From: Balneolaceae bacterium | Lineage (GTDB): Bacteria; Bacteroidota; Rhodothermia; Balneolales; Balneolaceae | Direction of reading: 5' to 3' | Length of the DNA: 27,772 nucleotides | NCBI GenBank assembly: GCA_007123985.1 | Contig: SLGA01000030.1 | Coordinates: forward strand, 1-27,772 | Shown here: piece by piece, positions 1-7,991 of the stretch | Layout: every line of letters begins with the position of its first letter | Numbering within the stretch: the first letter of the stretch is position 1 | Notes under the pieces: model-generated | Told to the model about the DNA's origin: nothing | The model's database searches: none | The model's input: the letters and a program-made list of their open reading frames with translations, nothing else | Position numbers and translations under genes: made by a program

Positions 1-2
1 AA

Positions 3-224
3 ATTAAATCGAGTAAACGACGGTCTTCCAAATTCAAACCCCTTATGGACGCTCTTGACAAGCTTGAGCCCGGAGGCCAGGCTGTGGAAGTTTCTTACAC
101 AAATAAAAAAAGTGTAAATTCCATGAGGACAGCTGTTTATCAGTATAATCAGGAGAATAAAATCAAGATTAAAAGCGGTAAAGACGCTGCCAACAAAAAG
201 ATTTATTTCTATAGAGAAAAATAG
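3..224 (+). CDS. Small basic protein, C-terminal part (5' end outside window)
   Basis: This is an open frame entering from the left edge and ending at TAG 222-224, so at least 73 residues are visible. The visible part starts with a strongly basic stretch (KSSKRRSSK), followed by a segment reading MDALDKLEPGGQAVEV and a tail rich in Lys and Asn ending in YFYREK. There is no signal peptide or membrane segment in the visible part. The charge would suit nucleic-acid binding, but I do not recognise the family and assign no function. An in-frame ATG at 45 could be an internal start, but the frame stays open to the edge, so the gene probably begins upstream. A terminator hairpin follows 43 nt after the stop, which supports this being a real gene end. 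Confidence 0.6.
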   Translation: MKSSKRRSSKFKPLMDALDKLEPGGQAVEVSYTNKKSVNSMRTAVYQYNQENKIKIKSGKDAANKKIYFYREK

Positions 225-267
225 AACTCTATTCTTCCCTGTTTAACCGGCGGGAAATTGGAAAAAC

Positions 268-289
268 CCCGGCCTGCAAGATGGCCGGG
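268..289. terminator. Bidirectional intrinsic terminator between convergent genes
   Basis: A perfect 7-bp GC-only stem, CCCGGCC (268-274) and GGCCGGG (283-289), closes an 8-nt loop. On the plus strand a T-rich run (295-299) lies just downstream. On the minus strand the stem is followed by GTTTTTCC. It sits between the convergent ends of the small basic protein gene and the GH13 gene, so it can serve both. Confidence 0.7.
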
Positions 290-318
290 CTCCATTTTTA
301 CCAACTGCTTCTCAGATC

Positions 319-2691
319 TTAAGGTACTTTCTCAAACAGAATCCCCTGGGAAATTGAGAGCCGTATAGGTTGTGAGATTTGCTTTGCCCGAAGTGAAGGT
401 GTTGAGAGTGCTACGCTCCATTCAGAACCGGCGGAAACGGGCAGGCCGAGGTCTGCCGGCACTATCTGCCTTACCTGTCCCTCCATATTTGCCAAAAAGA
501 TCAGTTCCTTGCCTGATTTCGGATCGCGTCTGTGCCCGTAAAATATAACGGAACCATCAACAGGTTCTCTGTATTTCAAAAAATCTTCTCCTTGAAAATT
601 TTTAAGCAGCCACCTGTTTTTTAACCTGTACTCTCTTGTTTTCAAATTAAAATCTGATTTACGCGAATCGATAAATTCTTTGTGCATCTCTGCATTGCAA
701 TACTCGTGTAAATCTTCTGTCCACGCTATAGCGTATTCGTTCAGTTTAGCCAGAGACCAGTCTTTCACCGAAAACGGCGGATCAACCCGGTTCAGCAAAT
801 CTGAAATGTTTGCGGGATTATACTCAGTTGCGTGCACAAAATGCAGCAGCGCTTTAGCAAATCTTCTCAATTCATCAATCGTGGAAAAACCCATCATTTT
901 CAATCGCTTGAAAAACCGACTGTTTCGATAATCAATCTCCGTTATCTGCCACTCTGTAAAATGCGCCTCTTCTGCAGCTACTTTAACGGCATATGTAGTA
1001 TCGGTATTCCGGATAAAACTCCAGGGAGTACTTCCGAGCGCCTGCACAAAATCCATGGGCACACCCGGTAAAAATGCGTTCATCAGCAAAGTTGTGGATG
1101 GATTGTTGTAGGCGTTGTCCATCACCATTTTTAGTGAGTTGCCCAGCAGAAAATTTACGTTGATTGTTTTGGGGTCTGCCTGTGTACCGCGCCGCATGGT
1201 ATCGTGATTTGCATACCCGCTGATCCATTTTTCACCAAATACAAACTGCTCTTTAAGCCGCCACCATTTCGAAACCCAATATGTGTAGTTGTAGGGTGTG
1301 TTATAAGCAAAGATCATGGGTGCCCATTGAAACGGGTGCTTCTGCTGCCCGGTAATTTCACGATAGGTTGAGGCGAGCTCCCAGTCATCGCGAGGCCAGG
1401 GGCGCCCATCCTCAAAAATCATCCAGGGTTTATACCGAACACCGGCTACATTCTGCTCCACATCGCTCATCTCTTTAAGAAATTCATCATCATGGAAGAG
1501 TTTATCTTTCTCGGCATCGTAAATTTTAAAATCCTGAGCGCCATCAACACGAACACCATCAAAGCCCCAGTTAATTTTTCTGCGCTGCATTTCCAGAATC
1601 ATCGCTCGAACAATAGAGTTCGTAAAATCGATATTTAACCCATACATATTTGGCCCGGCAAAAAACTCTTCAGGCAACACGTTAACCCCCTGGTTATCCG
1701 CATGGCCATACACCACATCAAGTATTACTTTGATGGGGCCGGTTGGAAATGTGTGCAGGGTTTCAATCAGCTCGAGCAACTCGTGCGGGCGGCCAGTAGA
1801 AAGAATGGACGGATTGATCGCCGCCGAGCCAAACAGTACAATATCATACCCCCAGTTTATAACCGATGGTTTTTGCAAGTGAAGGGTAATTTCTTCCCCA
1901 TTTTTAGCCATTTTTTGAACCCGCTTCCAAAAGAGGTGATTTTCCGGGTGTTCGATTACCGGATCGATCGGCATCAGTTCAATGCCGTCAAATCCTGCGA
2001 GATTCTGTTCAAAGGGTGTAAGCTCGTTTCCGTTTTGAATGGATTCGGCAATCTGGCTGTATCTGCGTGCAAGAGTTGCCAATGAGCCCTCAGCCGTAGC
2101 CGTAGCGGGGTGAATTTCAAGCAGGTTGGTTGATGGAGCCACCCTTCTGAACTCATCGTTCTGAATCTCTTTTCCCAGTGATTTAAAATAACCGGCATCT
2201 TTTCTGTTCGCGAGAACCTTCTCGATATCATACAGCTCTGCAGGGGCATAAATGCCGTACGGCATCGACCACGCCATGGGATCGCGCACTATTTGTGAAG
2301 ATCCATCATTAAACAGGATTTCAAACTGATAAAACACCCCGAATTTTTCACGGTCGCCCGCCGGTACATAATCTATAACCGCAAGCGCAAATTCATCTGT
2401 AATCCCGGCCTCAAATCGAAAATATTTCATATTCAGATGCTGATCCGGTTTGTCGAAAATCAGCTCAGATTCCGGCAAAAACAACTCCACAAATATAGTT
2501 TTAGCCTTTCTTAATTTTGGGTGCCAAATCAAAAATCGCGCTGAATTTGTTCCGCTGATGACGTGAGCACCCAGCTCTTTTGCAATACTTCCCGCGTTCT
2601 GGTGATTTAGTCCGCCACTCAGCTTCTGTTTAATTCTGCTGAGATATGATTTGGTTTCGCTGCTGTTAAGAACTGGATTCATGATATTCAT
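319..2691 (-). CDS. gghA: Glucosylglycerol hydrolase-type GH13 glycosidase
   Basis: This 790-residue protein has an N-terminal beta-sandwich-like region and a GH13 alpha-amylase-type barrel. Conserved GH13 regions are visible: region I DVVYGH (325-330), region II with the nucleophile in RVDGAQD (Asp383), region III with the likely acid/base in MIFED (Glu427), and region IV ANHDT (His496-Asp497). The stretch IVRDPMAWSMPYG...APAELYD (about 134-155) closely matches what I know of the cyanobacterial glucosylglycerol hydrolase family, which splits the compatible solute glucosylglycerol into glucose and glycerol. There is no signal peptide, so the enzyme is cytoplasmic. The start at ATG 2691 has a second ATG three codons later (2682) and no clear Shine-Dalgarno sequence for either. 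It lies 132 nt downstream of a sodium/sugar symporter on the same strand, consistent with import followed by hydrolysis. GH13 membership is certain; the exact substrate is inferred from family resemblance. Confidence 0.75.
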   Translation of the reverse strand: MNIMNPVLNSSETKSYLSRIKQKLSGGLNHQNAGSIAKELGAHVISGTNSARFLIWHPKLRKAKTIFVELFLPESELIFDKPDQHLNMKYFRFEAGITDEFALAVIDYVPAGDREKFGVFYQFEILFNDGSSQIVRDPMAWSMPYGIYAPAELYDIEKVLANRKDAGYFKSLGKEIQNDEFRRVAPSTNLLEIHPATATAEGSLATLARRYSQIAESIQNGNELTPFEQNLAGFDGIELMPIDPVIEHPENHLFWKRVQKMAKNGEEITLHLQKPSVINWGYDIVLFGSAAINPSILSTGRPHELLELIETLHTFPTGPIKVILDVVYGHADNQGVNVLPEEFFAGPNMYGLNIDFTNSIVRAMILEMQRRKINWGFDGVRVDGAQDFKIYDAEKDKLFHDDEFLKEMSDVEQNVAGVRYKPWMIFEDGRPWPRDDWELASTYREITGQQKHPFQWAPMIFAYNTPYNYTYWVSKWWRLKEQFVFGEKWISGYANHDTMRRGTQADPKTINVNFLLGNSLKMVMDNAYNNPSTTLLMNAFLPGVPMDFVQALGSTPWSFIRNTDTTYAVKVAAEEAHFTEWQITEIDYRNSRFFKRLKMMGFSTIDELRRFAKALLHFVHATEYNPANISDLLNRVDPPFSVKDWSLAKLNEYAIAWTEDLHEYCNAEMHKEFIDSRKSDFNLKTREYRLKNRWLLKNFQGEDFLKYREPVDGSVIFYGHRRDPKSGKELIFLANMEGQVRQIVPADLGLPVSAGSEWSVALSTPSLRAKQISQPIRLSISQGILFEKVP

Positions 2692-2823
2692 TGAATAGCT
2701 GATTCTTTAAGATCGGATTTCTGATTTGAGGTTTCATTTATCTGATGGCACCTTGATTGAGCCTGCTATCGGACTGAACAAATCGCAGTTTCGGACAAAA
2801 TCATGATGCAACACCCATTACCG

Positions 2824-4395
2824 CTACCAGAAGATATACAACATTACCGCTGTGGCAAGCAAAATTACAAACGAATGTACCCTGTAATCTTTGTACCAGG
2901 GCAGGTCTTCTGATGGTTTTGCATCCTCCGGTTTCCAGATGATGGCCTCCATGCTGTCCATATCAGGTGCTTCGCCAAAAATACTGATCAGGTAGAAAAT
3001 CAGAAATGATACCGCCGTGAGCAGTCCCGCAGTGATGGTGAAATGGAGCTGAAACACATCAAATACAGAAAGCAGGAAGATAACAAACGACAATGAATGG
3101 CCGGTTACAAGGGTCCAGAATGCTGCATGCCTGCTGCCCCGCTTCCACAAAATTCCCATGAAGAAGATAGCCACAACCGGCGGCACAATGTAAGAAAATG
3201 CCTGCTGAATATATCGGAAAATCCCCTCAAAGTGGGTGATATTTGGAGCCCATACTACTGCCACAACCATCAGGATGATTGTGGTCCACCGCCCTATTTT
3301 CGCAATATCCTTATTGGTGAGATTTGGATTTTTCGGCTTGATAAAATCCATCGTTATCAGCGTAGAGGAGGAGTTCAGTGTAGAATCGATGCTGGACAGT
3401 ATGGCTGATATCAATCCGGCCAGAACCAGCCCGGTAATCCCTATTGGAAGTACATTAGCCACCATTGTCGGGAAAACCATATCGGGATCTTCAAGGCCGG
3501 GAAAAACTGAAATGGCCATAACACCCGGAATTACCATAATAAAAAGGGCACCTACTTTCAGCGCACCGCCAAGCATGGCTCCCCAGCGTGCATTTTTGAT
3601 ATCTTTCGAGCCGAGCACACGCTGCACGATATACTGATTGGTAGCCCAGTAGTAAAACCCGAGAATGGGCACTCCAATCAGAGTTCCAAGCCAGGGGAGG
3701 GCTTCATCATCGATCGGACGAATCATGGAGAGGTGATCGTCGGGGGCAGAAGCTGTAAATGCTGCCCATGAGAAATCGAAATTACTGAACATAAGCCATG
3801 TAAGCACGGATGAACCGGCTATCAAAATAACGGCCTGCAGCACATCAGTATAAACCACCGCCTTCAAACCGCCTGCAGCGGTATAAAGACCGGCAAATAC
3901 ACCTAATGCTATAATCGTATACCAGATATTCACCTCGGGGAAAAATACCTGAACCACCAATGCGCCGGCATAGAGCCCTCCGGCCGTATCAACCACAATA
4001 CTCAAAAAGATTGTAATCACGGAAAAATACTTACGTGAGCGTGCATCAAACCGGTTTTCAAGAAATTCGGGGATGGTGGTAATACTCGATTTAATATAAT
4101 ACGGAATGAAAAAGACGGCCATCAGAATGAGAACTATAGCGGCCATCCATTCGTAGTTTGCAACGGAAATCCCTGTTCTGTATGCATCACCGGAGAGGCC
4201 AATCAGGGTGGTACTGGAAATGTTAGAGGCGAATAGTGAAAACCCAATCACACCCCAGCCGAGTGTGCGGCCGGCAAGGAAAAGATCTTCACCGGTTTTC
4301 GTTCTTTTTGATACGTAAACACCTATTCCGATGATCAGCAGGAAATAAGCTGCTATGATGAGGATGTCCAGGGTACTTAGAGAAATTTCTGCCAT
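2824..4395 (-). CDS. Sodium:solute symporter (SSS/SGLT family)
   Basis: A 523-residue polytopic inner-membrane protein with about 13-14 hydrophobic segments and the SSS signature GGLKAVVYTDVLQ (175-187). By position it keeps residues corresponding to the galactose-binding residues of Vibrio vSGLT: Asn58, Glu82 (in NYEW), Asn253 (in ATNQY), Lys280 and Gln397. vSGLT Gln69 is Thr63 here. The SSIDSTLNSSST stretch (334-345) holds the paired serines of the sodium site. A sugar, polyol or sugar-glycoside substrate is therefore more likely than proline or pantothenate. The glucosylglycerol-hydrolase-type gene follows on the same strand, so a glycoside osmolyte is the best guess for the cargo; this is inference. 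ATG at 4395 is the clear start. Confidence 0.85.
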   Translation of the reverse strand: MAEISLSTLDILIIAAYFLLIIGIGVYVSKRTKTGEDLFLAGRTLGWGVIGFSLFASNISSTTLIGLSGDAYRTGISVANYEWMAAIVLILMAVFFIPYYIKSSITTIPEFLENRFDARSRKYFSVITIFLSIVVDTAGGLYAGALVVQVFFPEVNIWYTIIALGVFAGLYTAAGGLKAVVYTDVLQAVILIAGSSVLTWLMFSNFDFSWAAFTASAPDDHLSMIRPIDDEALPWLGTLIGVPILGFYYWATNQYIVQRVLGSKDIKNARWGAMLGGALKVGALFIMVIPGVMAISVFPGLEDPDMVFPTMVANVLPIGITGLVLAGLISAILSSIDSTLNSSSTLITMDFIKPKNPNLTNKDIAKIGRWTTIILMVVAVVWAPNITHFEGIFRYIQQAFSYIVPPVVAIFFMGILWKRGSRHAAFWTLVTGHSLSFVIFLLSVFDVFQLHFTITAGLLTAVSFLIFYLISIFGEAPDMDSMEAIIWKPEDAKPSEDLPWYKDYRVHSFVILLATAVMLYIFW

Positions 4396-4461
4396 AAAGA
4401 GTTCTGTATTGGTAATCGATATGCCCTTAAGATATCAGCCTTTAATAAAGCAAAAGATTCA

Positions 4462-4469
4462 CAAAAATA
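4462..4469 (-). promoter_or_regulatory. Possible Bacteroidota-type -7 box before the symporter
   Basis: On the minus strand this reads TATTTTTG, matching the TAnnTTTG -7 box of Bacteroidota primary-sigma promoters, and would place transcription start about 60 nt before the symporter ATG. I see no clear -33 TTTG. A short inverted repeat, GATAT (4418-4422) and ATATC (4432-4436), lies between it and the start codon and could be an operator. Both are weak by-eye matches in AT-rich DNA. Confidence 0.2.
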
Positions 4470-4514
4470 GAAAAGGATTTCTCTTTTTTTAAAGAGTTTA
4501 CAGAAAGGTGCTTG

Positions 4515-5267
4515 TTAATGTTCAACACCGGCCCAATCCAGGTAATGTTTTCGCACTTCTGCAATCTGCTGATCCATAGATTCAGGTGTCCAGTTGGATG
4601 TATCAATCGGCGGATGAATATGCGCTGTACAGGTGCCTTTATTGGTAACCAGGAATTTACCACTGCTTAGTTCTCTGTTTCCTTCAAAGTAGATGGGCAC
4701 AATGGGGTATCCAAGTTCCATCGCCATTCGGAACGGGCCTTTTTTGAACGGGCCAATAACACCCTCATGTTTTCTGGATCCTTCGGGTGCCATCATCAGA
4801 GAGAGTTTGTCTTTCTGGATACGACTGACCACTCTTTGCAGTGTTTTGATTGCTTTTTCTGACTGCTCCCTCCTGATGAAAACCTGGCCTGTAAGCCTGC
4901 CGAGAAGCAGGAACAAAGGGTTGTACTGAAACTGCCACTTGGCAACAAACCGCACACGCGGCAAGCCCATAGCCAGAAGTGTAAGCATATCGAGTGTGGA
5001 GCTGTGATTGATAATAAATACAGCCGGGCTGGTAATCTCGTCCACATGTTTCTCTATCCTGAATGAAATACCAAGGACAGCGAGTGTGGGTTTTGCTAAA
5101 AGCGGCGCTATCTTTTCCACTACAAAGTTGCTCAGCTTACCAAACGAGATGATAAGCAGAAAGAGAATAACCGGGGTGGCAAGAAGCAACAATAAGAAAA
5201 AGAATGGCATCGAAAGAGCGCTTCGAATATAATCCCCCGTTGTGTACTTAGCCTTCCCGGCTGCCAT
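4515..5267 (-). CDS. plsC: 1-acyl-sn-glycerol-3-phosphate acyltransferase (PlsC family)
   Basis: A 250-residue membrane-associated acyltransferase that makes phosphatidic acid from lysophosphatidic acid in phospholipid synthesis. The N terminus has a long hydrophobic stretch (about 20-42). The catalytic HX4D motif is NHSSTLD (His88, Asp93). The phosphate-binding motif is PEGSRKHEG (161-169), and the PxYF-GN pair that usually follows is present as PIYFEGNREL. Length and motif order are normal for PlsC. It is 53 nt downstream of yraN on the same strand and 119 nt upstream of the symporter. Assignment to the PlsC superfamily is firm; a related acyltransferase with another acceptor is possible. 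Confidence 0.85.
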   Translation of the reverse strand: MAAGKAKYTTGDYIRSALSMPFFFLLLLLATPVILFLLIISFGKLSNFVVEKIAPLLAKPTLAVLGISFRIEKHVDEITSPAVFIINHSSTLDMLTLLAMGLPRVRFVAKWQFQYNPLFLLLGRLTGQVFIRREQSEKAIKTLQRVVSRIQKDKLSLMMAPEGSRKHEGVIGPFKKGPFRMAMELGYPIVPIYFEGNRELSSGKFLVTNKGTCTAHIHPPIDTSNWTPESMDQQIAEVRKHYLDWAGVEH

Positions 5268-5320
5268 TGCTTTCTGTGTTTGTTAAAGAATAAACGCTGT
5301 TTAAAAATAGTGGCTTGCCA

Positions 5321-5683
5321 TCACCTGAATGCATCTTCAAAATGGGTAATCTCGGGTGCTTCGTTACCCGATTGAACAATAGAGATAATATCGAAGCGAA
5401 CCACCGCTGTCTCCATTTTTCTCTCATACACCCATGCTTCGGCGGCTTTTTTTATATTTTTCTCTTTTGCAGGTGTTACAAATTCTTCGGGCCGTCCAAA
5501 ATAGGTGCCCGATCTGGTTTTTACCTCAACAAAAACGATGTAGTTTCGATCTGTGGCCACAATATCCACTTCGGCTTTTTCGAAAGCGTAGTTGCGGTCT
5601 ATAATCAGCCAGTCTTTCGATTCAAGATACGCTGCTGCTATATCTTCGCCCCGGTCACCGATATTCTTGGTTGTATCAGCCAT
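5321..5683 (-). CDS. YraN family (UPF0102) nuclease-like protein
   Basis: A 120-residue protein with the full UPF0102/YraN pattern: GDRGEDIAAAYL near the N terminus (9-20), then AEVDIVATD with Asp40, then FVEVKTRSG with Glu53 and Lys55. This D...ExK arrangement is the catalytic core of the PD-(D/E)XK / Holliday-junction-resolvase-like fold. The cellular role of YraN is not settled; DNA processing is likely from the fold. Its ATG at 5683 lies inside the end of the upstream regulator gene (8-nt overlap), so the two are probably translationally coupled. Confidence 0.88.
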   Translation of the reverse strand: MADTTKNIGDRGEDIAAAYLESKDWLIIDRNYAFEKAEVDIVATDRNYIVFVEVKTRSGTYFGRPEEFVTPAKEKNIKKAAEAWVYERKMETAVVRFDIISIVQSGNEAPEITHFEDAFR

Positions 5684-6272
5684 TCTCTTTATTTGGCTCC
5701 TGAACTTTTTTGTTGCCCTTTAGCGATTGGTGAGCTTCCGCAAGCTTTACAAGGTGCTTCAAAAAAGTAAGATTTTTCCGGTTTACATAAGGAAGCAGGG
5801 CGTGTGTAAATCGCTCGAACATCTCCAGAAACTCAATAAACTCTTCAATTCGCTCTTTGAACTCAGTCTCATCCCCCGGCAGATGTTCGGCTTCATCGAA
5901 AAGTGAGAGCTGTTCTTTAAGGCTCTGTTTGATTGGATCAACTTCACGCTGGTGGCGTTCTCTCACTAAGATTGCCACAATATTCCAAACATCTTTTTCG
6001 GCGGTGTAAAAATCTTTACGTTCGCCCTTAAAATGTACTTTTTGTATGAGCTGCCACTGCATCAGATTACGCAGGTTCATGTTGGCATTTCCCCGGCTAA
6101 TGCTTAGCTGCTGCATGATGGTGTCGGTGTCCATCGGGTTACTTTCAGCATAGAGCAGAGCATGAATTTGCGCCATGGTTTTATTGATGCCCCAGGCTGA
6201 AGCCATTTCACCCCAAAGCAGAACAAACTGATCAACAGCCCGCTGATGTGTTTCTGTTTTGAGGTGATTCAT
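5676..6272 (-). CDS. GbsR/MarR-family transcriptional regulator
   Basis: A 198-residue regulator. The N-terminal part (VDQFVLLWGEMASAWG, 13-28) and the winged-helix segment (TIMQQLSISRGNANMNLRNL, about 55-74) are typical of the GbsR subfamily of MarR-like proteins, whose Bacillus member controls choline-to-glycine-betaine genes. The C-terminal half (about 105-185) is a long helical region, probably for dimerisation or sensing. It lies 6 nt downstream of the fmdB-like gene and overlaps yraN by 8 nt. The ligand cannot be read from the sequence. A link to the osmolyte genes downstream is attractive but unproven, since many Bacteroidota carry GbsR-like regulators in unrelated contexts. Confidence 0.82.
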   Translation of the reverse strand: MNHLKTETHQRAVDQFVLLWGEMASAWGINKTMAQIHALLYAESNPMDTDTIMQQLSISRGNANMNLRNLMQWQLIQKVHFKGERKDFYTAEKDVWNIVAILVRERHQREVDPIKQSLKEQLSLFDEAEHLPGDETEFKERIEEFIEFLEMFERFTHALLPYVNRKNLTFLKHLVKLAEAHQSLKGNKKVQEPNKENG

Positions 6273-6278
6273 ATTGTT

Positions 6279-6545
6279 TTACTCCTTTTCAGCTTTTGGA
6301 GATGCTTCTTTTGCATCTGCCGTTTTTTCTGAACCGTTTTCTGCTGATGGTTTGCTGCTGCCGTTACCGTTTTTGTAATCTGTTACATAAAACCCGGTAC
6401 CTTTGTAAACCACTCCGGCTCCGCCTGATATTACACGCCGCACTTTTTGGCCGGTTTCTGGGCATTCCGTCAGAGGTGCATCGTTTATTCCCTGAAGTTT
6501 TTCGAAAATAGTTCCGTCTTCTCGTTTGTATTCGTATGTAGGCAT
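6279..6545 (-). CDS. FmdB-like small protein lacking the zinc-ribbon cysteines
   Basis: An 88-residue protein starting MPTYEYKREDGTIFE and continuing PLTECPETGQKVRRVISGG, then GVVYKGTGFYVTDYK. This is the layout of FmdB-type small zinc-ribbon proteins, down to the ISGGAG and GFYVTDY blocks. The family normally has two CxxC pairs. Here the first pair is replaced by YKREDGT and the second keeps only one Cys (CPETG), so a four-Cys zinc site is not possible within one chain. The C-terminal 28 residues are a charged, low-complexity tail (Ser, Glu, Lys, Ala). It heads the minus-strand series running into the GbsR-like regulator. Function unknown; the regulatory role often attached to FmdB is weakly supported. 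Confidence 0.75.
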   Translation of the reverse strand: MPTYEYKREDGTIFEKLQGINDAPLTECPETGQKVRRVISGGAGVVYKGTGFYVTDYKNGNGSSKPSAENGSEKTADAKEASPKAEKE

Positions 6546-6572
6546 TTTTTTATTTCCTGGTTAATAAATTCG

Positions 6573-6600
6573 CAAATTTAACAGCATAAAATGTGCCAAA
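6573..6600 (-). promoter_or_regulatory. Possible promoter for the fmdB-like operon
   Basis: On the minus strand TTTG (6600-6597) is followed after 16 nt by TAAATTTG (6580-6573), which fits the Bacteroidota TTTG / TAnnTTTG promoter pattern apart from a slightly short spacer. The predicted transcript would start about 20 nt before the ATG at 6545. By-eye match only. Confidence 0.3.
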
Positions 6601-6645
6601 ATTTATGGGTCGGCTAAGCTGTCATCACACATTATGCGATGCGTG

Positions 6646-7839
6646 TTATTGCAGAGATGTCAGCCCATCTTTAAGGCGATTCACCGCTTCCGTAAGATCT
6701 TCCATCGAATTGGCATAGCTTAATCTTATCCCGGATGGTTCGCCAAATGCGTCTCCGGGTACTGTGGCAATTCCGTGCTCTTCCAGCAGGTAGAGAGAAA
6801 GATCCGTTGTAGTTGATATCACTTCGCCTGTTGCTGTTTTTTTTCCTAAAAAGGATGACACATCCGGAAACACATAAAATGCCCCCTGCGGCTTGAAACA
6901 CTTCACACCTTCGATGGATTGCAGCTCTTTTACAAGGAAGTCTCTTCGTTCCATAAAAGCTTTTCGCATTTCGTTAACCGGATTCATCGTGCCGGTATAT
7001 GCAGCAAGGCCCGCTTTTTGGGAGATGGATGAAGGCGCAGACGTTTCCTGGCTTTGAATTTTTGCGACTGCATCGGCAATTGGTTTGGGACCGGCCATGT
7101 ACCCAAGACGCCAGCCTGTCATGGCAAATCCTTTTGAAAAACCATTAATAATTACTGTTCGGTCAATTAAATGTGGCGCGGCATTCAGAATACTTTCATG
7201 TTCACCATCAAAAACGATGTACTCATAAATTTCATCGGAGAAAATAATTACATCAGGATAATTATCGAGAACATCAGCCAGATCTTTAAGTTCATCCCTT
7301 GTGTAGCATGCACCGGTAGGGTTGGAAGGAGTGCAGAGAATAATTGCTTTAGTCTTTTCAGTCAGAGCAGCGTCGAGCTGGCCGGGTGTCAGTTTATAAC
7401 TGTTTTCAAAATGAGTTTTTACAATTACCGGATTTCCCTCCGCCATTTTCACCATTTCCGGGTAGGAAACCCAGTATGGTGCAGGTATTAGCACGTCATC
7501 CCCTTTATCTACGGTGGCAAGAATTGCAAAGCCGATGGACTGCTTCGCCCCGTTCGACAGTACAATCTGGTCTGCAGGGATCTGTATGCGATTATCTCTC
7601 AGCAATTTTTGGCTGACAGCTTCGCGCAGTTCGGGCATTCCCGTGTTCATTGTATAGCCGTGAAAGCCCTCCGTGATTGCTTTAATCGCCGCATTGCAGA
7701 TATGTGTAGGTGTTTTAAAATCAGGTTCACCTGCGCTCAGAGAAATCACAGAAGCCCCTTCGCGGGCAAGCTGTTTGGCACGAGCGGAAATTTTCAGTGT
7801 TTCTGATGGGGATATGTGTTTAGCCCGGTTTGATATCAT
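6646..7839 (-). CDS. aspC: Pyridoxal-phosphate aspartate aminotransferase (class I)
   Basis: A cytoplasmic aminotransferase that interconverts aspartate/oxaloacetate and glutamate/2-oxoglutarate. Counting from the ATG at 7839 it has 397 residues, the normal size for the subgroup Ig (Thermus/Bacillus-like) enzymes. The start reads MISNRAKHISPSETLKI. The cofactor lysine is in NGFSKGFAMTGWRLGY (Lys236), with SNPTG and FSDEIYEY earlier and the substrate-binding arginine in GIRLSYA near the C terminus. The frame can be extended upstream to a TTG at 7881, but the added 14 residues do not fit the family and a possible -7 box (TATATTTG, 7886-7879) overlaps that TTG, so the ATG is preferred. Related aminotransferases with aromatic or prephenate substrates cannot be excluded. 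Confidence 0.88.
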   Translation of the reverse strand: MISNRAKHISPSETLKISARAKQLAREGASVISLSAGEPDFKTPTHICNAAIKAITEGFHGYTMNTGMPELREAVSQKLLRDNRIQIPADQIVLSNGAKQSIGFAILATVDKGDDVLIPAPYWVSYPEMVKMAEGNPVIVKTHFENSYKLTPGQLDAALTEKTKAIILCTPSNPTGACYTRDELKDLADVLDNYPDVIIFSDEIYEYIVFDGEHESILNAAPHLIDRTVIINGFSKGFAMTGWRLGYMAGPKPIADAVAKIQSQETSAPSSISQKAGLAAYTGTMNPVNEMRKAFMERRDFLVKELQSIEGVKCFKPQGAFYVFPDVSSFLGKKTATGEVISTTTDLSLYLLEEHGIATVPGDAFGEPSGIRLSYANSMEDLTEAVNRLKDGLTSLQ

Positions 7840-7991
7840 AAGGGTAAATGGATCTAAATTAGTTCTTCCTGCAAGCTTCAAATATAGTGAAATAGCAAAA
7901 GAGTATGTGAGGAAGTTTGCGCTGCAGTTCCGGTTATTTTGATGGTTACCAAATTTCGCCTTCGATAAGCGAGTAAAGTGTGTCTTACGTT

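Noticed and set aside
7840..7881. Upstream TTG start for the aspartate aminotransferase
   Set aside because: The added 14 residues do not match the family N terminus, and a possible -7 promoter box overlaps the TTG.
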